From Micropterix aruncella (Eukaryota > Arthropoda > Insecta > Lepidoptera > Micropterigidae): DNA of 64,000 nucleotides. Each line of letters opens with the position of its first letter. The first letter of the stretch is position 1. The notes beneath the pieces are model-generated. The model was not told where the DNA came from. It did no database searches and saw only the letters and a list, made by a program, of their open reading frames with translations. Shown one piece after another: positions 21,721 to 31,779 of the stretch. The translations under genes and the position numbers were made by a program. The DNA lies in contig OX155973.1 in the NCBI GenBank assembly GCA_944548615.1, positions 5,965,681 to 6,029,680 on the forward strand. Reading direction: 5' to 3'.

Positions 21721-22245
21721 TTAATATATGTTAAGAAATATAAAAATTAATATTTTATTTTTATTTATTTATTTATTTTTGTTTATTCAATTATTACTAA
21801 TCAACATAACAGTAAAACCAATGCATTGAAAAGTAAAATTAATAAAGATATTACCATAACTATACAAATAGAATGATACGTATAATACTAGCTATCATGT
21901 AAAAATAAATAATTAATAGCTTGCAATTTAAACAAGTGAGGGTTGGCGGTAAAAATATCGAAATCTGGTGCCATCGAGTGAATTTCATTTAAGCGCCGCA
22001 ATATGAAATACCTAGTCAAAAAAAAGGTACAGTTTTTAATCTGTGAACAGTACAAAATTAGTGTTTAATCTTTAATTGGTAGTAAATAAATTGTGAATTT
22101 TTAAAAATCTAACTTTATTTTGTATACGTCTGCTCTATCCAAATTACGACATAAATCGCATATCTATAGTATTCGCAGTACAAACTGGCGACTGGGGCAA
22201 TTAGAGACAGTTAACATAGGAATGGTACCATGTCGATAAAATATT

Positions 22246-22700
22246 TATCTATACTAATATTATAAAGAGGTAAAGTTTGTGATGTTGTAGGAAGTAATCT
22301 CTGGATCTACTGAACCGATTTTGAAAATTCTTTTACCAATAGAAAGCCACATTATTTGTGAGTGTCATAAGTTATATATTAATCCGAAAAATTAAAAGAC
22401 TTTTTCGTGGTAGTCGGATTTGCAAAGTAAGTCGGAGAATAAGCGGTCGAACAAAAACGTTTCTAACTAACACTGCCTTAACGATGAGAGATATATGATT
22501 AAGTTCTAGAGAAAAGTTGTAGAGCTTGATAATGCCTACAAAAAAGTCAGCGACAGCATATGTCTAACTTTTATATTATATTAATTATGAATTCTTATCA
22601 AATTTTACTGCATAATGAAAGAGATTTTTTATAGGTACAGGCGTAAGCCTAGTTAGAATTCTGACGGGTGCCGGGTTGCAAAGGATTGTGATAAACCAAT
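22246..22700 (+). mobile_element. Possible Helitron-like remnant
   Basis: TCTATACTAATATTATAAAG at 22246 is the start commonly seen on non-autonomous insect Helitrons, followed by low-complexity phrases (ACTGAACCGATTTTGAAAATT). I could not find a matching CTAG end with a hairpin, so the right border is a guess. Confidence 0.35.
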
Positions 22701-22766
22701 TTTTGGCTTTATTTTAATTTAAATGTCATTATTTTGCTTTCCTGGCAAAGTAAAGTATTGTGAACG

Positions 22767-22967
22767 CACTTCAGGAGCTAATGGGCGCTGTTGGAGTTGG
22801 CCACAAAGAGCTATTTGTTCAGGGTCGGTCACACTCACGGGTTACCACCTATCCGGCGGCCAGTGCGAGCCCGGGCAAGACTCTGGTCTGAGGGCTAGTT
22901 TCCAACAGGAGACAATCTTCTGGCGCTCCTGGACGGTTTGCGCACCGTTCGGCGTCAGCCAATCGAT
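22767..22967 (+). mobile_element. Older X-family copy (cluster 1), left part
   Basis: It starts GGAGCTAATGGGC, the full-length start of the family in this orientation, and runs to the internal site ...AATCGAT. The remainder of the same copy is at 24706-25130. Three later insertions at the internal site split it. Confidence 0.8.
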
Positions 22968-22981
22968 TGTTCATTCTAACA

Positions 22982-23645
22982 TATTGAGTTGTCGACTACA
23001 ACGGGCGAGCCCGTCACCACAGGAAGTTTTAACGATTAGTCGTTCTATCGACCTGCAGTGAGCGTAGAAGACTTTGGACAAAACAATCCGACGTCTAGCT
23101 ACGCCACAACCCGTTCGAGACCAACGCCTTACCGCGAGGAGCCAGTTATGTTAACTGGCGGGCGGCACTCGCGTCCTAACTACCAATTGTGACCAGATTT
23201 CTCCGGTCTCTCGATTGGTTCCGAGTTTGAGGTCGCTTGCGCAATCCTCTCCCTTACGAAGCGGTGAAACGGTGTATACCGAATCCTATGGCGGACCATG
23301 GCGTCCTTTGCCCTCCTCTTACCCGGGATCGGATGGCCAATGATCAATTCAAGAGCAGTCGCCGTAAGGTACGCAACCACCCCCGCTCTATAGGAAATAA
23401 TACAGTTTCCAGACTCCCCCGACTGTTAGTCGGAGTGCATAATCGATTGGCTTGCGCCGCACGGTGCGCAGACCGTCCAGGAGCGCCAGAGGTTTGATTC
23501 CCAGGGGAAACTGACCAGGGCCAGAGTCCTACCCAGGTTCGCACCCCGTGCGTGGAGGCCGTCGGATGGGTGTTGACCCGTGAGTGTGACCAACCCTGAA
23601 CACATGGGTCATCGTGGCCAACTCATCATGGGCCCGTTAGCTCCC
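22982..23645 (-). mobile_element. X-family element c, full length
   Basis: About 664 bp between two copies of the 14-bp target. The constant end (TATTGAGTTGTCGACTAC) is diverged from the consensus TCTTGCGGTGTCAACTAC; the other end is GGCCCGTTAGCTCCC. Near the constant end lies the palindrome ACGGGCGAGCCCGT. There is no A-rich or simple-repeat tail. Confidence 0.85.
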
Positions 23646-23659
23646 TGTTCATTCTAACA

Positions 23660-23778
23660 TCTTGCGGTGTCAACTACAACGGGCGAGCCCGTCACCACAG
23701 GACGTTTTAACGATTATTCGTTCTATCGCCCTGCAGTGAGCGTAGAAGACTTTGGACAATTACAATCCAACGTCTAGC
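23660..23778 (-). mobile_element. X-family element d, 119-bp truncated copy
   Basis: Only the constant end (TCTTGCGGTG to AACGTCTAGC) is present, yet full 14-bp target copies flank it on both sides. It is therefore a genuine short insertion and not a deletion product. This copy is the clearest sign that the TCTTGCGG end is where synthesis starts. Confidence 0.85.
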
Positions 23779-23792
23779 TGTTCATTCTAACA

Positions 23793-24691
23793 GTTAAGAG
23801 TTTCAAGGCGATAGGTGAGGGCAGCAAACCCCGCCCACCGCCCGGGCAGTTATAACGACGAGGGTCGTCTTGTCTGCCCGGGATGTCGTGCTACGACAAC
23901 CCTGCGCGTACCAGAAGGGTAAAACGCGCAGGGGGTGAAATAGGGTAAACCACCCCCCCCGTACCGCCCCGAGAACCCATTTATTCAAAAATAAAACTTA
24001 TTTACAAAAAAAAATTAAAATTTTACAAAATATTACACATAATATAACGAGAAAAGAAATAACAATATCATAAATTTAGGAGCCGGTAAGCGGGGTAGAG
24101 GACGCTCCAGAACAATGAACGTGAAGGCGCGCTGTCCGTGGGCAGGTCTCGGAGCAGCCACGGGGGGGAGGAATCCCTGGATCCTGCAAAGAACGAAACG
24201 CCCCTCGGGGCGGTAAAGAGACGGACACAAAGACGGGCACTTCGGGCTGGAAGTAGCCGCCGAATCACGCCACCAAGGAAGAGGGTACCCCCTGGGGGGT
24301 ATCCCGAAGCCTCATGCTTTCCCAAGAAGCCACCCAGAGCCCCACAAACTCGCCAAACGACTGGAAGCAGCTCCTACAACTGACCAAATCCGGGTACCAA
24401 ATCGGAGAACGCCCAACGCACGCGCCCACTGCATCCATCAATTTCTCCCGTGCAGCCGCTAGAATTGGGCAAGACCAAATTACGTGTTCCGCAGTTTGGC
24501 GACCATACCCACAGGCGCACCGGGGGTCATCGGCAAGTCCAAAGTCAAATAGTTTGGCTCTGAACTCTCCGTGGCCCCCAACCAGCTGCGTGGTATGGTG
24601 GTCGAACCGCAGAAACGAATTTGCCATCCGCACTGCAACAGACGGGAAGAAGCAATGGGTGAGGCGGCCCGTACCCCCGTACCCCCGGCGG
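23793..24691 (-). pseudogene. R1-clade LINE, 5'-truncated 3' end
   Basis: The minus-strand frame ending near 24265 encodes the C-terminal region of an R1-type LINE with the CCHC finger CACGYGRQTAEHVIWSC, followed by FGEFVGLWVASWESM. The remaining ~470 bp is GC-rich 3' UTR with AATAAA-containing stretches, ending CTTGAAACTCTTAAC against the 14-bp target. R1-clade elements (R1, TRAS, SART, Waldo, Mino) are known for sequence-specific insertion. Here the copy shares its exact site with two X elements. Confidence 0.8.
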
Positions 24692-24705
24692 CGTTCATTC
24701 TAACA

Positions 24706-25130
24706 GTCGGGGATTCTGGAAACAGTACTGTCTCCTATAGAGCGGAGGTAGTTGTCCACCTTACGGCGACTGCTTTTAAAACGACCATCGGCTAGCCGAT
24801 TCCGGGTGAACAGCCGGGCAAACGATGCCGTGGTCCGCGATATATTCGGTAGACAACGTTTCACCTCTACGTAAGGCAGACCTCGAACTCGTAACCAGTC
24901 CGGGGACCGGAGTAATCTCGTTGCAACTGGTAGTAAGGGCGCGAGTGTCGGCCCGCTGGGTAGCCTACCTGGCTATCTCGCGGAAAGGCTTTCGTTTCTT
25001 ACGGGCATGTGACGGAGCTTGACGGTGGACTGTTTTGTCCTAAGTCTTCTGCCCTCACCTCATGGGAGACAGAACAATTAAATATCGTTAAAACTTCCTG
25101 AGGTGACGGGTTCGCCTGTTGTAGTCGACA
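24706..25130 (+). mobile_element. Older X-family copy (cluster 1), right part
   Basis: It starts GTCGGGGATTCTGGAAACAG, directly continuing the sequence left at 22967, and runs to the constant end (GACGGGTTCGCCTGTTGTAG). It is more diverged than the inserted copies, consistent with greater age. Confidence 0.8.
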
Positions 25131-25399
25131 TCTCTATGTGTATTCCTCCACTATAGGGCCCAAACGCTTCATTTGATTGAGCTGAAACCCCACCCCCCCC
25201 TCCTCCCCCAACCGATAGTGATTGTGTCAAGTGACTAGCAAAAGTCGTACTATTTAGTATTTTGTAGTATTTCCTTGGTATTAAAATGGATATTTTCCAA
25301 TATGATGTAGTATTTTCTTAAATACGGCGGTATTTATTTATTTTTTTGAGTCGCTGTAGGAAAGATATTGAAACCAAAATGTAACAATGTGGTTTCGGT

Positions 25400-25665
25400 C
25401 TTATACGACGCATCTGTGTACCAAATTTCGTCTCCAATATCCAATATTTCGAGATTGAAGTATAACTAACGCGCCCTCTGGTGGACCGATTTCAACTACA
25501 ATCTTTTCGACTCTTGCCATGACCGAATGATGCGTGCATGCCAAATTTCAGCTCAATCGAATGAAGCGTTTGGACGCTATCGTGAAGGAATACACACAGA
25601 CAGACAGACACACAGACAAACATAGGTGCGTCCACGAAACTTTCCTTACCAGGAAAGTAAAAAAA
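25400..25665. repeat. Dispersed repeat with CAGACAGACA words
   Basis: Phrases such as CCAAATTTCAGCTCAATCGA, GCGTTTGGACGCTATCGTG and a CACACAGACAGACAG run are shared with 19540-19640 and 55680-55900. Each of the three copies has GGAAAGTA- or TTTCC-type borders. The copy at 19409-19759 is bounded by ACTTTCCTGAC and its complement. The class is unknown. Confidence 0.5.
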
Positions 25666-25747
25666 CTGTTGTCTTCTTCTGTCTAACTTCATCCTGTTTT
25701 CTTAGTGACATATCGACCAATCTACCAACACCTAAGTTTCCACCTAC

Positions 25748-25972
25748 CTTTAGCAGGCCTGGCGACGATGACGATGGAGAAGTCTTCGGGAAATCCCTCA
25801 GTGAACACTGAAGCTGTCTGCGCAGTGAGTTGAGCGCTGGGATCGATACTATATGCGCCGATGCCTTCCACTTCGACGCTAGCATTGGCGCACACTGATG
25901 CTATCTCCGTGACGCCGTTTGGGAGGCTGGAGATCCCTGCGTGGTCCAGCAAATCGAACACTGTGCTACCAG
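25748..25972 (-). CDS. Fibrillar collagen (V/XI-like), coding exon 2: start of TSPN domain
   Basis: The acceptor is TTTATTACAG and the donor is AAAG|GTAGGT. The exon is 225 bp, and its first two bases complete the codon begun by exon 1. The peptide opens GSTVFDLLDHAGI, has one cysteine (SVCANAS), then AYSIDPSAQLTA and FPEDFSIVIVARPAKG. Collagen V/XI TSPN domains have the same order: a DVLKAL helix, GFC, AYRV..QAQLSAPT, FPEDFSILFTVKPKKG. It encodes the first strands of the secreted N-propeptide domain. The ORF continues past the donor only as non-homologous sequence. Multiplexin-type collagens also carry TSPN, but the PEDFSI context and cysteine positions favour V/XI. Confidence 0.88.
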
Positions 25973-26559
25973 CTGTAATAAAGATAACAATTAATAAAAA
26001 CGCAAGAAAATATGCAGATGATGTTGGGCACCTTGTTATGTGGGCATGACCTCAATACAAGTACAAAACTATTTGATTTCAATCCTCCTCTATGATGTTA
26101 AAGTATGAACTCTCTCAGAAGCTACACCCTAAAGCTCAATGAAAGCTTTTAGATATGAATCTACAGGAGAGTGCCTACGCCTATCATGGAGAGAACAGGT
26201 TTCTAATTCGGTTGTATCTAAACGTTTCTTGATTCAACACCCTGTGACAGGTAACTTGCAAGGCGATCAACTACGGACATTGGGATCCTTAAAAGAGAAG
26301 TAATCAAAAACAATACAGTTCTCAAGGATTTCGTATTCTTTGGCCCAAATCAAATATTTTTTTGCAAAAACTTCTATACTTTGACCATATTTTGATTTCG
26401 TCTTTCACTCTGTGAATAATATAATAGTTTTTCAAATATAATAGTTTTTTTCGAAATACCATCTACGAAATACCATCTACACGAATACGAAATACCATCT
26501 ACAAATTATGACGCTACTCTTCATAATTTAGAATATATAGGATACGATCTTCCTTTTGA

Positions 26560-27350
26560 ATAAATTAAGAGTTTAAAAAAAACACTAAAAACACGCTTTT
26601 ATAAATGCACGTAAAAACCAAAAAATCGACTATTGTATCAGAACAACGACATCTATCTATAAACGTATCTTTGCAAAACCATAATAAACTATGAAAAGAT
26701 TGTGCACATATCTATCGTTGTTACAAGACCTTTCTAACAAGTCCAAACACGGCTATGATACGATATTCCATCATGGAATGTCAGTGCCTATCTTCCGGCT
26801 TCATCATCAGACCTTGAAACCTAATCGTGGTCAAAGTTCATTCCAAGACTTTTCTAAAACGCCCACTACACTACTCGCTTCGTCGATCGAAGTTCGGCGA
26901 GGACGAGAGTGTGGAGACGCACTTCGACTCGCTTCCGGCTACTTCGCTTCGCCTCGGGCGACTTCCGATCGGTGTCGGTTTAAACCATCTTCGTACACAG
27001 AGTCGCTTCGGTTTCAAGATGATGTCGTAAGCGAAGTAGCCCGAAGCGAGTCGAAGTGCGTCTCGACACTCTCGTCCTCGCCCAACTTCGATCGACTTCG
27101 CGGGTAGTGTAGTGGGCGTATAACAAGTCCAAACACAGCTATGATACGATGTTCCATCATGAAGTTCCAGTTCATATCTTCCGATTCCATCATCAGATCA
27201 GTTCGACAGTACCATATTATTGTATTGTCATCAGAACTGCATACAGCTACCAATTTTTATGACGCTACGATCCTTGGAAAATGGTTGAATTAGTTACCTT
27301 AGATTTCATTACATAGTTACATACAAGTCGACCTAATAAAAGCGTGTTAA
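26560..27350. mobile_element. MITE-like element Y, copy 1 (interrupted)
   Basis: ACACTAAAAACACGCTTTTAT at the left and TAATAAAAGCGTGTTAAAAA at the right are inverted ends shared with the copy at 42990-43340, which is inverted. The interior includes CAAGTCCAAACACAGCTATG in both. A different inverted-repeat element is inserted at 26858-27120. Outer limits are approximate. Confidence 0.6.
26858..27120. mobile_element. MITE Z with ~95-bp terminal inverted repeats and TAA duplication
   Basis: The left arm AACGCCCACTACACTACTCG and the right arm, read in complement from 27120 (TACGCCCACTACACTACCCG), match for about 95 bases including GATCGAAGTTGGGCGAGG-type sequence. TAA is present on both sides (26855-26857, 27121-27123) and only once at the empty site in the other Y copy near 43221-43232. 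Only about 70 bp lie between the arms. A TAA duplication suits the PIF/Harbinger group. Confidence 0.8.
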
Positions 27351-27354
27351 AAAT

Positions 27355-27660
27355 GACCGCTGTGCAGCATGTATCAGGTAATAACCAGGACCTTGTGCAG
27401 AGAATATTTCAGTAAGGCAAGGATTCTTCTTCTTGAAGTGCCTCTTCATTACTGGAGGTTGGCCGTTATATAGTTCTGAAAACTTGTTTCGGTCTTGCGC
27501 CATCCGGAAGAGCTTTTCCGCACTGGTGATTCCGGTCCACTCTCTGGCATTGCACAGCCACGACTTTTTCCTCCTTCCAGGACGCCGTTTACCCTCAATG
27601 TTGCCCATCAATGTCAGTTGAAGCAGTTGATATATGTCTCTCCAAGTTTGATAGTACAAA
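27355..27660 (-). pseudogene. LINE scraps, including RTE-type C-terminal tail
   Basis: Bases 27355-27415 (plus strand) match the LINE at 32880-32935 (GCAGCATGTATCAGGTAA). From about 27660 to 27430 the minus strand encodes LLQLTLMGNIEGKRRPGRRK and SWLCNAREWTGITSAEKLF. This is the GRPRKSWL...EWTG motif at the C terminus of RTE-type endonuclease-reverse transcriptases. Confidence 0.65.
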
Positions 27661-28079
27661 GTAAAGCAAGATGATCAGTGCAGTAATTCAAGTCTGGTTT
27701 CACGATGATGTACTGAAAGGAAGCTTTCAACACCTGGTAAATTCTGCATACAAGAGTGAAAGGTGTTATCAACGCAAAAGGAGGACACATTCGAAAAAAA
27801 TAGTCTTTTTTCCAATTAATTCGCACGGTACTGTAGCTACATATTGATTATATATTTTTTAAATTATTTTCTGACATTTTTAGATAGAATTTTTTGGATC
27901 ATTTTCTTAGTATTTCAATTATTGATTTTTTTATTATTTTTCCTCCTTATATGATCTAATTCTAACAATTCCCGATTAAAATTCTTTTAAATATTCAGTT
28001 ATATTACTGAACCTATAACATTTTCTATTCGTCTTTAAAATAGGTAAGATACTCAAACTAGTATCATACAAACAGCTTG

Positions 28080-28790
28080 TATTGACTACCGGTTGTATTG
28101 ACTACAAAGCGATTGTCCTACCCATATTGTTATATGCCTCCAAAACGTGGTGCCTCTACAGGAAAGAGATTAAAAAATTAGACGTCTTCCACATGATGTG
28201 CCTCCGAAACGTCCTGAGGATAACATGGGAAAACTGTGTGTCAAACACAGAAGTGTTACGACGGACGAAAATGCAAGGCATGGAAGCTATGCTCATGAAA
28301 GCAGCTCAGCTGAGGTGGTGTGGGCATGTAGTGCGTATTAAAGACGACCGCCTCCTGAAAGCCGTGTTTTATGCCCAACTCTCAAAAGGTGCACGCAAGT
28401 CGGCGGACAGCACCTACGCTACAAAGATGTATTAAAAAGGCACCTAACCGCCAGTGGCATTCTACCTGAGAGCTGGGAGTGGGCTGCTCACAAACGCAGC
28501 GAGTGGCGCTCCACGGTGACCACAAAAATTAAAGAGTTTGAGGAAGCCCGGCTTGTAAACCTCGACTCAAACCGCCAACAGAGCAAAACTCGTCCGAAGC
28601 CCACTTACACATACACTTACAACAACTGCGGTGAACTCTACTGTAGTGTTGTAATCGGACCTTTAAAAACAAACTGGGATTCACGAATCACTTCCGCGCG
28701 CATCTTCGAAGAAGTCCTGTCAACCAAGAGGAGGAGGACATCATCATCATCACTTACAGTAGCTTGTATATATACTACCTAAATTGTCAC
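28080..28790 (+). pseudogene. RTE-type LINE C-terminal region
   Basis: The frame at 28082-28435 encodes IVLPILLYASKTWCLYRKEI, then LDVFHMMCLRNVLRITW and LRWCGHVVRIKDDRLLKAV, the well-conserved region after the reverse transcriptase of RTE-type LINEs. Shortly before 28435 the frame is lost. The continuation (SWEWAAHKRSEWR-like, then a CCHC-less tail) is readable only across frames. No target duplication was identified. Confidence 0.75.
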
Positions 28791-28794
28791 ACGT

Positions 28795-29440
28795 CCAAGG
28801 GCGGTAAATTCGCCAATTCGATACGAATGTAATGTATTATAATATAATGTAAAATGACTTTTTTATTAAAAATATTAAAAACCCCCAGTGGGTCCAAGAA
28901 ATCGCTGTATTTCTAACATTCGAGATATATTAATACGTTGTGCAAGCAGAGATTACGCAGTTACACGACTTGTACTTGTGTTTGGAACTGAGTGCGTTGA
29001 CATCTGCGTGCGAATGCTCATCATTTAAAACGATCTGGATAGGAATTGCGCCTTGTGATTGATATTTAATTGCCCAAATCTATTCAGCATGTGGTGCGCG
29101 GGCGCCAATCAGAATCAACGGGCGCAATCAAAACGCCACAACCGCAATTCGAGCACACTTTAGTTAAACAGTTTAACTATAATAAAAATCTAAGTAATTG
29201 TATTCTCGAACGAACGAATTGTGCCACCCCAATTGTGTTAGAAGTGGTACTGAGACGGTAAACCGAATAAATCAGGAGGCATAATTTTAAGATTGACGGG
29301 AACCTTTACGGAAGAGAAATATAAATCAATCGAACATTATACAGGCAACTTAGATCCGATAAGGAAAAGCAGGATCTGAGTATCTAGGACTGTAATGGCA
29401 GTACATTACATTAAACTACATTTTAGTCGCGTCCAATTGA
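28795..29440. other. No recognised feature
   Basis: AT-rich DNA with a short more GC-rich patch (29085-29160). No homology, tandem repeat or convincing splice pair was seen. It lies in collagen intron 1. Confidence 0.4.
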
Positions 29441-29444
29441 CGAT

Positions 29445-29657
29445 TGGGGTTAATGGGCCCTTGCTGAGTTGGCCACGAAGACCCATTCTGTTTAGGGTTG
29501 GTCGCACTCACGGGTCAACACCTATCCGACGGCCTCCACGCATGAAGTGCGAGCCTGGGTAGGACTCTGGCCCTATGGTTAGTTTCCCCTGGAAATCAAC
29601 CTTCTGGCGCTCCTGGACGGTCTGCGCACCGTGGGGCATAAGCCAATCAATTGCGCA
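29445..29657 (+). mobile_element. Older X-family copy (cluster 2), left part
   Basis: It reads from GGGGTTAATGGGCCC to ...AAGCCAATCAATTGCG, then meets the insertion site. The rest of the copy is at 31191-31620. The break is at the same internal position as in cluster 1. Confidence 0.8.
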
Positions 29658-29669
29658 CTCTAAGTAACA

Positions 29670-30330
29670 ACTTGCGGTGTCAACTACAACGGGCGAGCCC
29701 GTCACCACAGGACGTTTTAACGATTTTCTCGTTCTGTCGCCCTGCAGTGAACGTAGAAGACTTAGGACAGAACAAATCCAACGTCCAGCTACGTCACAAC
29801 CCGCAAGAAGCCAACGCCTTACCGCGAGATAGCCAGTGTTACCTGGCGGGCCGACACTCGCGCCCTTGCTACCAATTGTGACCAGATTTCTCCGGTCTCT
29901 CGATTGGTTCCGAGTTCGAGGTCGCTTGCGCGGTCCTCTCCCTTACGAAGCGGTGAAACGGTGTGCACCGAATCTATCGCGGACCAAGGCGTCCTTTGCC
30001 CGACTCTGAACCGGGATCGGATGGCCAGTGGTCATTTCAAGAGCAGTCGCCGTAAGGTAGACAACCACCCCCGCTCTATAGGAAACAATACAGTTCCCAG
30101 ACTCCCCCGATTGTTAGTCGGAGAGCACAGTCGATTGGCTTGCGCCGTTCGGTGCGCAGACCGTCCAGGAGCGCCAGAGGTTTGATTCCCAGGGGAGACT
30201 GGTTGACCCATTGTCCTACCCAGGCTCGCACCCCATGCGTGGAGGCCATCGGATGGGTGTTGACCCGTGAGTGTGACCGACCCTGAACACATGGGTCATC
30301 GTGGCCACCTCATCATGGGCCCATTAGCTC
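29670..30330 (-). mobile_element. X-family element, full length, inside older X (cluster 2)
   Basis: About 660 bp from ACTTGCGGTGTCAACTAC to GGGCCCATTAGCTC. The flanking words CTCTAAGTAACA (29658-29669) and CTCTGAGTAACA (30328-30339) form a 12-base duplication with one mismatch; CTC may belong to the element end. The sequence is very close to copies at 15179 and 35224. Confidence 0.85.
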
Positions 30331-30339
30331 TGAGTAACA

Positions 30340-31190
30340 GTCGGGGGGGCGGGGGGGGGGGGTCCGCTCCGGGCCTCGCAAGGGCAGGGGCCTCCAAATG
30401 GTATTTTTTTAGGAGGCCCACATGAAAAATATAAATGTAATGCTTATTTTCCATATTAAATAGTGAATGGATTTTTTAACCGCCAACGAAAATAGAATAT
30501 TAACCAACCCCAACCCCTCGGCATTATTCAACCATATCACCTACTAAATGATAATGATGAACAACTGTCTATTCTTATTTCAAACTTCTGTAAAGCTTAT
30601 AAAGAGTTTGATAAGGACGAAACAATGACTGAAATAAAAAGACTGCGAAATTTTATTAAAGCAGTTGGAATTCCAAAAGAAGAATCGGAGAAGTGGATAT
30701 CACTAAAAGTCTTACAGGAAATGGACCTCACATAATCTGTTCCCAATGTATATGGAGCATTGAAACTTTTTTTGACAGTGTGTGTTGTGGCTTCTAACGA
30801 AAGAAGCTTTTCAAAGCTCAAGCTAATAAAAACTTATTTAAGATCAACAATGAGCCAAGCAAGGCTTAACGGTTTGGCTATTCTGTCAGTAGAAAGGGAA
30901 GCAGCAAACAAGGCGGATTTTGATGCAATTATTAAGGAGTTCGCTGAAGCTAAAGTGCGCAGGCAGGAAGTGTTTTGATTTTGTTATTTAACACTAAAAT
31001 TTTAGTTATTGCCTTGTGGTTTTCACCTTGACCTCAATAAATAAGACTTGAGTTTTCATGGCTTATGATGGTTTTTATTTTCCGCCCTAATTTTATTCTT
31101 GGCACAGTTTCTTATGATTTTTCGCTTCCTGGGGGGCCTCTCAGATTATTTCCGCCCCGGGCCTACAGAGGTCTAGCGACGCCACTGAGA
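30340..31190 (+). pseudogene. hAT transposon remnant with C-terminal dimerisation domain
   Basis: A frame at 30760-30978 encodes LTVCVVASNERSFSKLKLIK, LRSTMSQARLNGLAILSVER and AEAKVRRQEVF, the hAT C-terminal dimerisation region. The preceding 170 bp is a decayed continuation. The right end, in complement CAGTGGCGTCGCTAGACC, is a hAT terminal repeat. The left end is buried in a long G-run (30342-30361) and cannot be matched. The element splits the older X copy a second time. Confidence 0.75.
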
Positions 31191-31620
31191 GTCTGGAAAC
31201 AGTACTGTTTCCTATAGAGCGGGGGTGGTTGCAAACCTTACGGCGACTGCTCTTGAAACGACCATCGGCTACCCGATCCTGGGTGAACAGCCGGGCAAAG
31301 GACGCCGTGGTCCGCGATAGACTCGGTGTACACCGTTTCACCGCTTCGTAAGGGAGAGGACCGCGCAAGCGACCTCGAACTCGTAACCAATCGAGAGACT
31401 GGAGTAATCTGGTCACAATTGGTAGTAAGGGCGTGAGTGTAAGCCGGCTGGGTAACACTCCTGGGCACTCCTTTGGCATCTTACAGGTTTGTGGCGGAGC
31501 TAGACGGTGGACTGTTTTTGTCCTAAGTCTTCTGCGCTCACTCCAGGGAGATAGAACGACTAATCGTTAAAACTTCCTGAGGTGACGGGCTCGCCCGCTG
31601 TAGTCGACAACTCTAGTTGT
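31191..31620 (+). mobile_element. Older X-family copy (cluster 2), right part
   Basis: It resumes GAGTCTGGAAACAGTACTG and ends at the constant end near GTAGTCGACAACTC. Colinear with 24706-25130. Confidence 0.8.
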
Positions 31621-31779
31621 CCAATTGACGGTTTAAAACCGCTCTTAGACTTGTCAAATATTTGTGTTAGGTAGTAAGTATCGTTACTACCCTGTACTTA
31701 ACACACAAAGGTAGTCACGAATTTACCATTAGAATGTCAAAGAATAGTATCCAAGAAAATTACGTAAATTATTAAAAAT

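Larger units (their letters stand above)
22968..24705. repeat. Four copies of one 14-bp insertion target
   Basis: TGTTCATTCTAACA occurs at 22968-22981, 23646-23659 and 23779-23792, and with one mismatch at about 24692-24705. Each copy is the boundary between successive insertions: X copy c, X copy d and an R1-clade LINE. The pattern is what repeated target-primed insertion into one site would leave. Confidence 0.9.

Noticed and set aside
26691..27253. Overlapping open frames of 67-138 residues on both strands
   Set aside because: They run through the mirror-image arms of MITE Z and reflect its inverted repeat.
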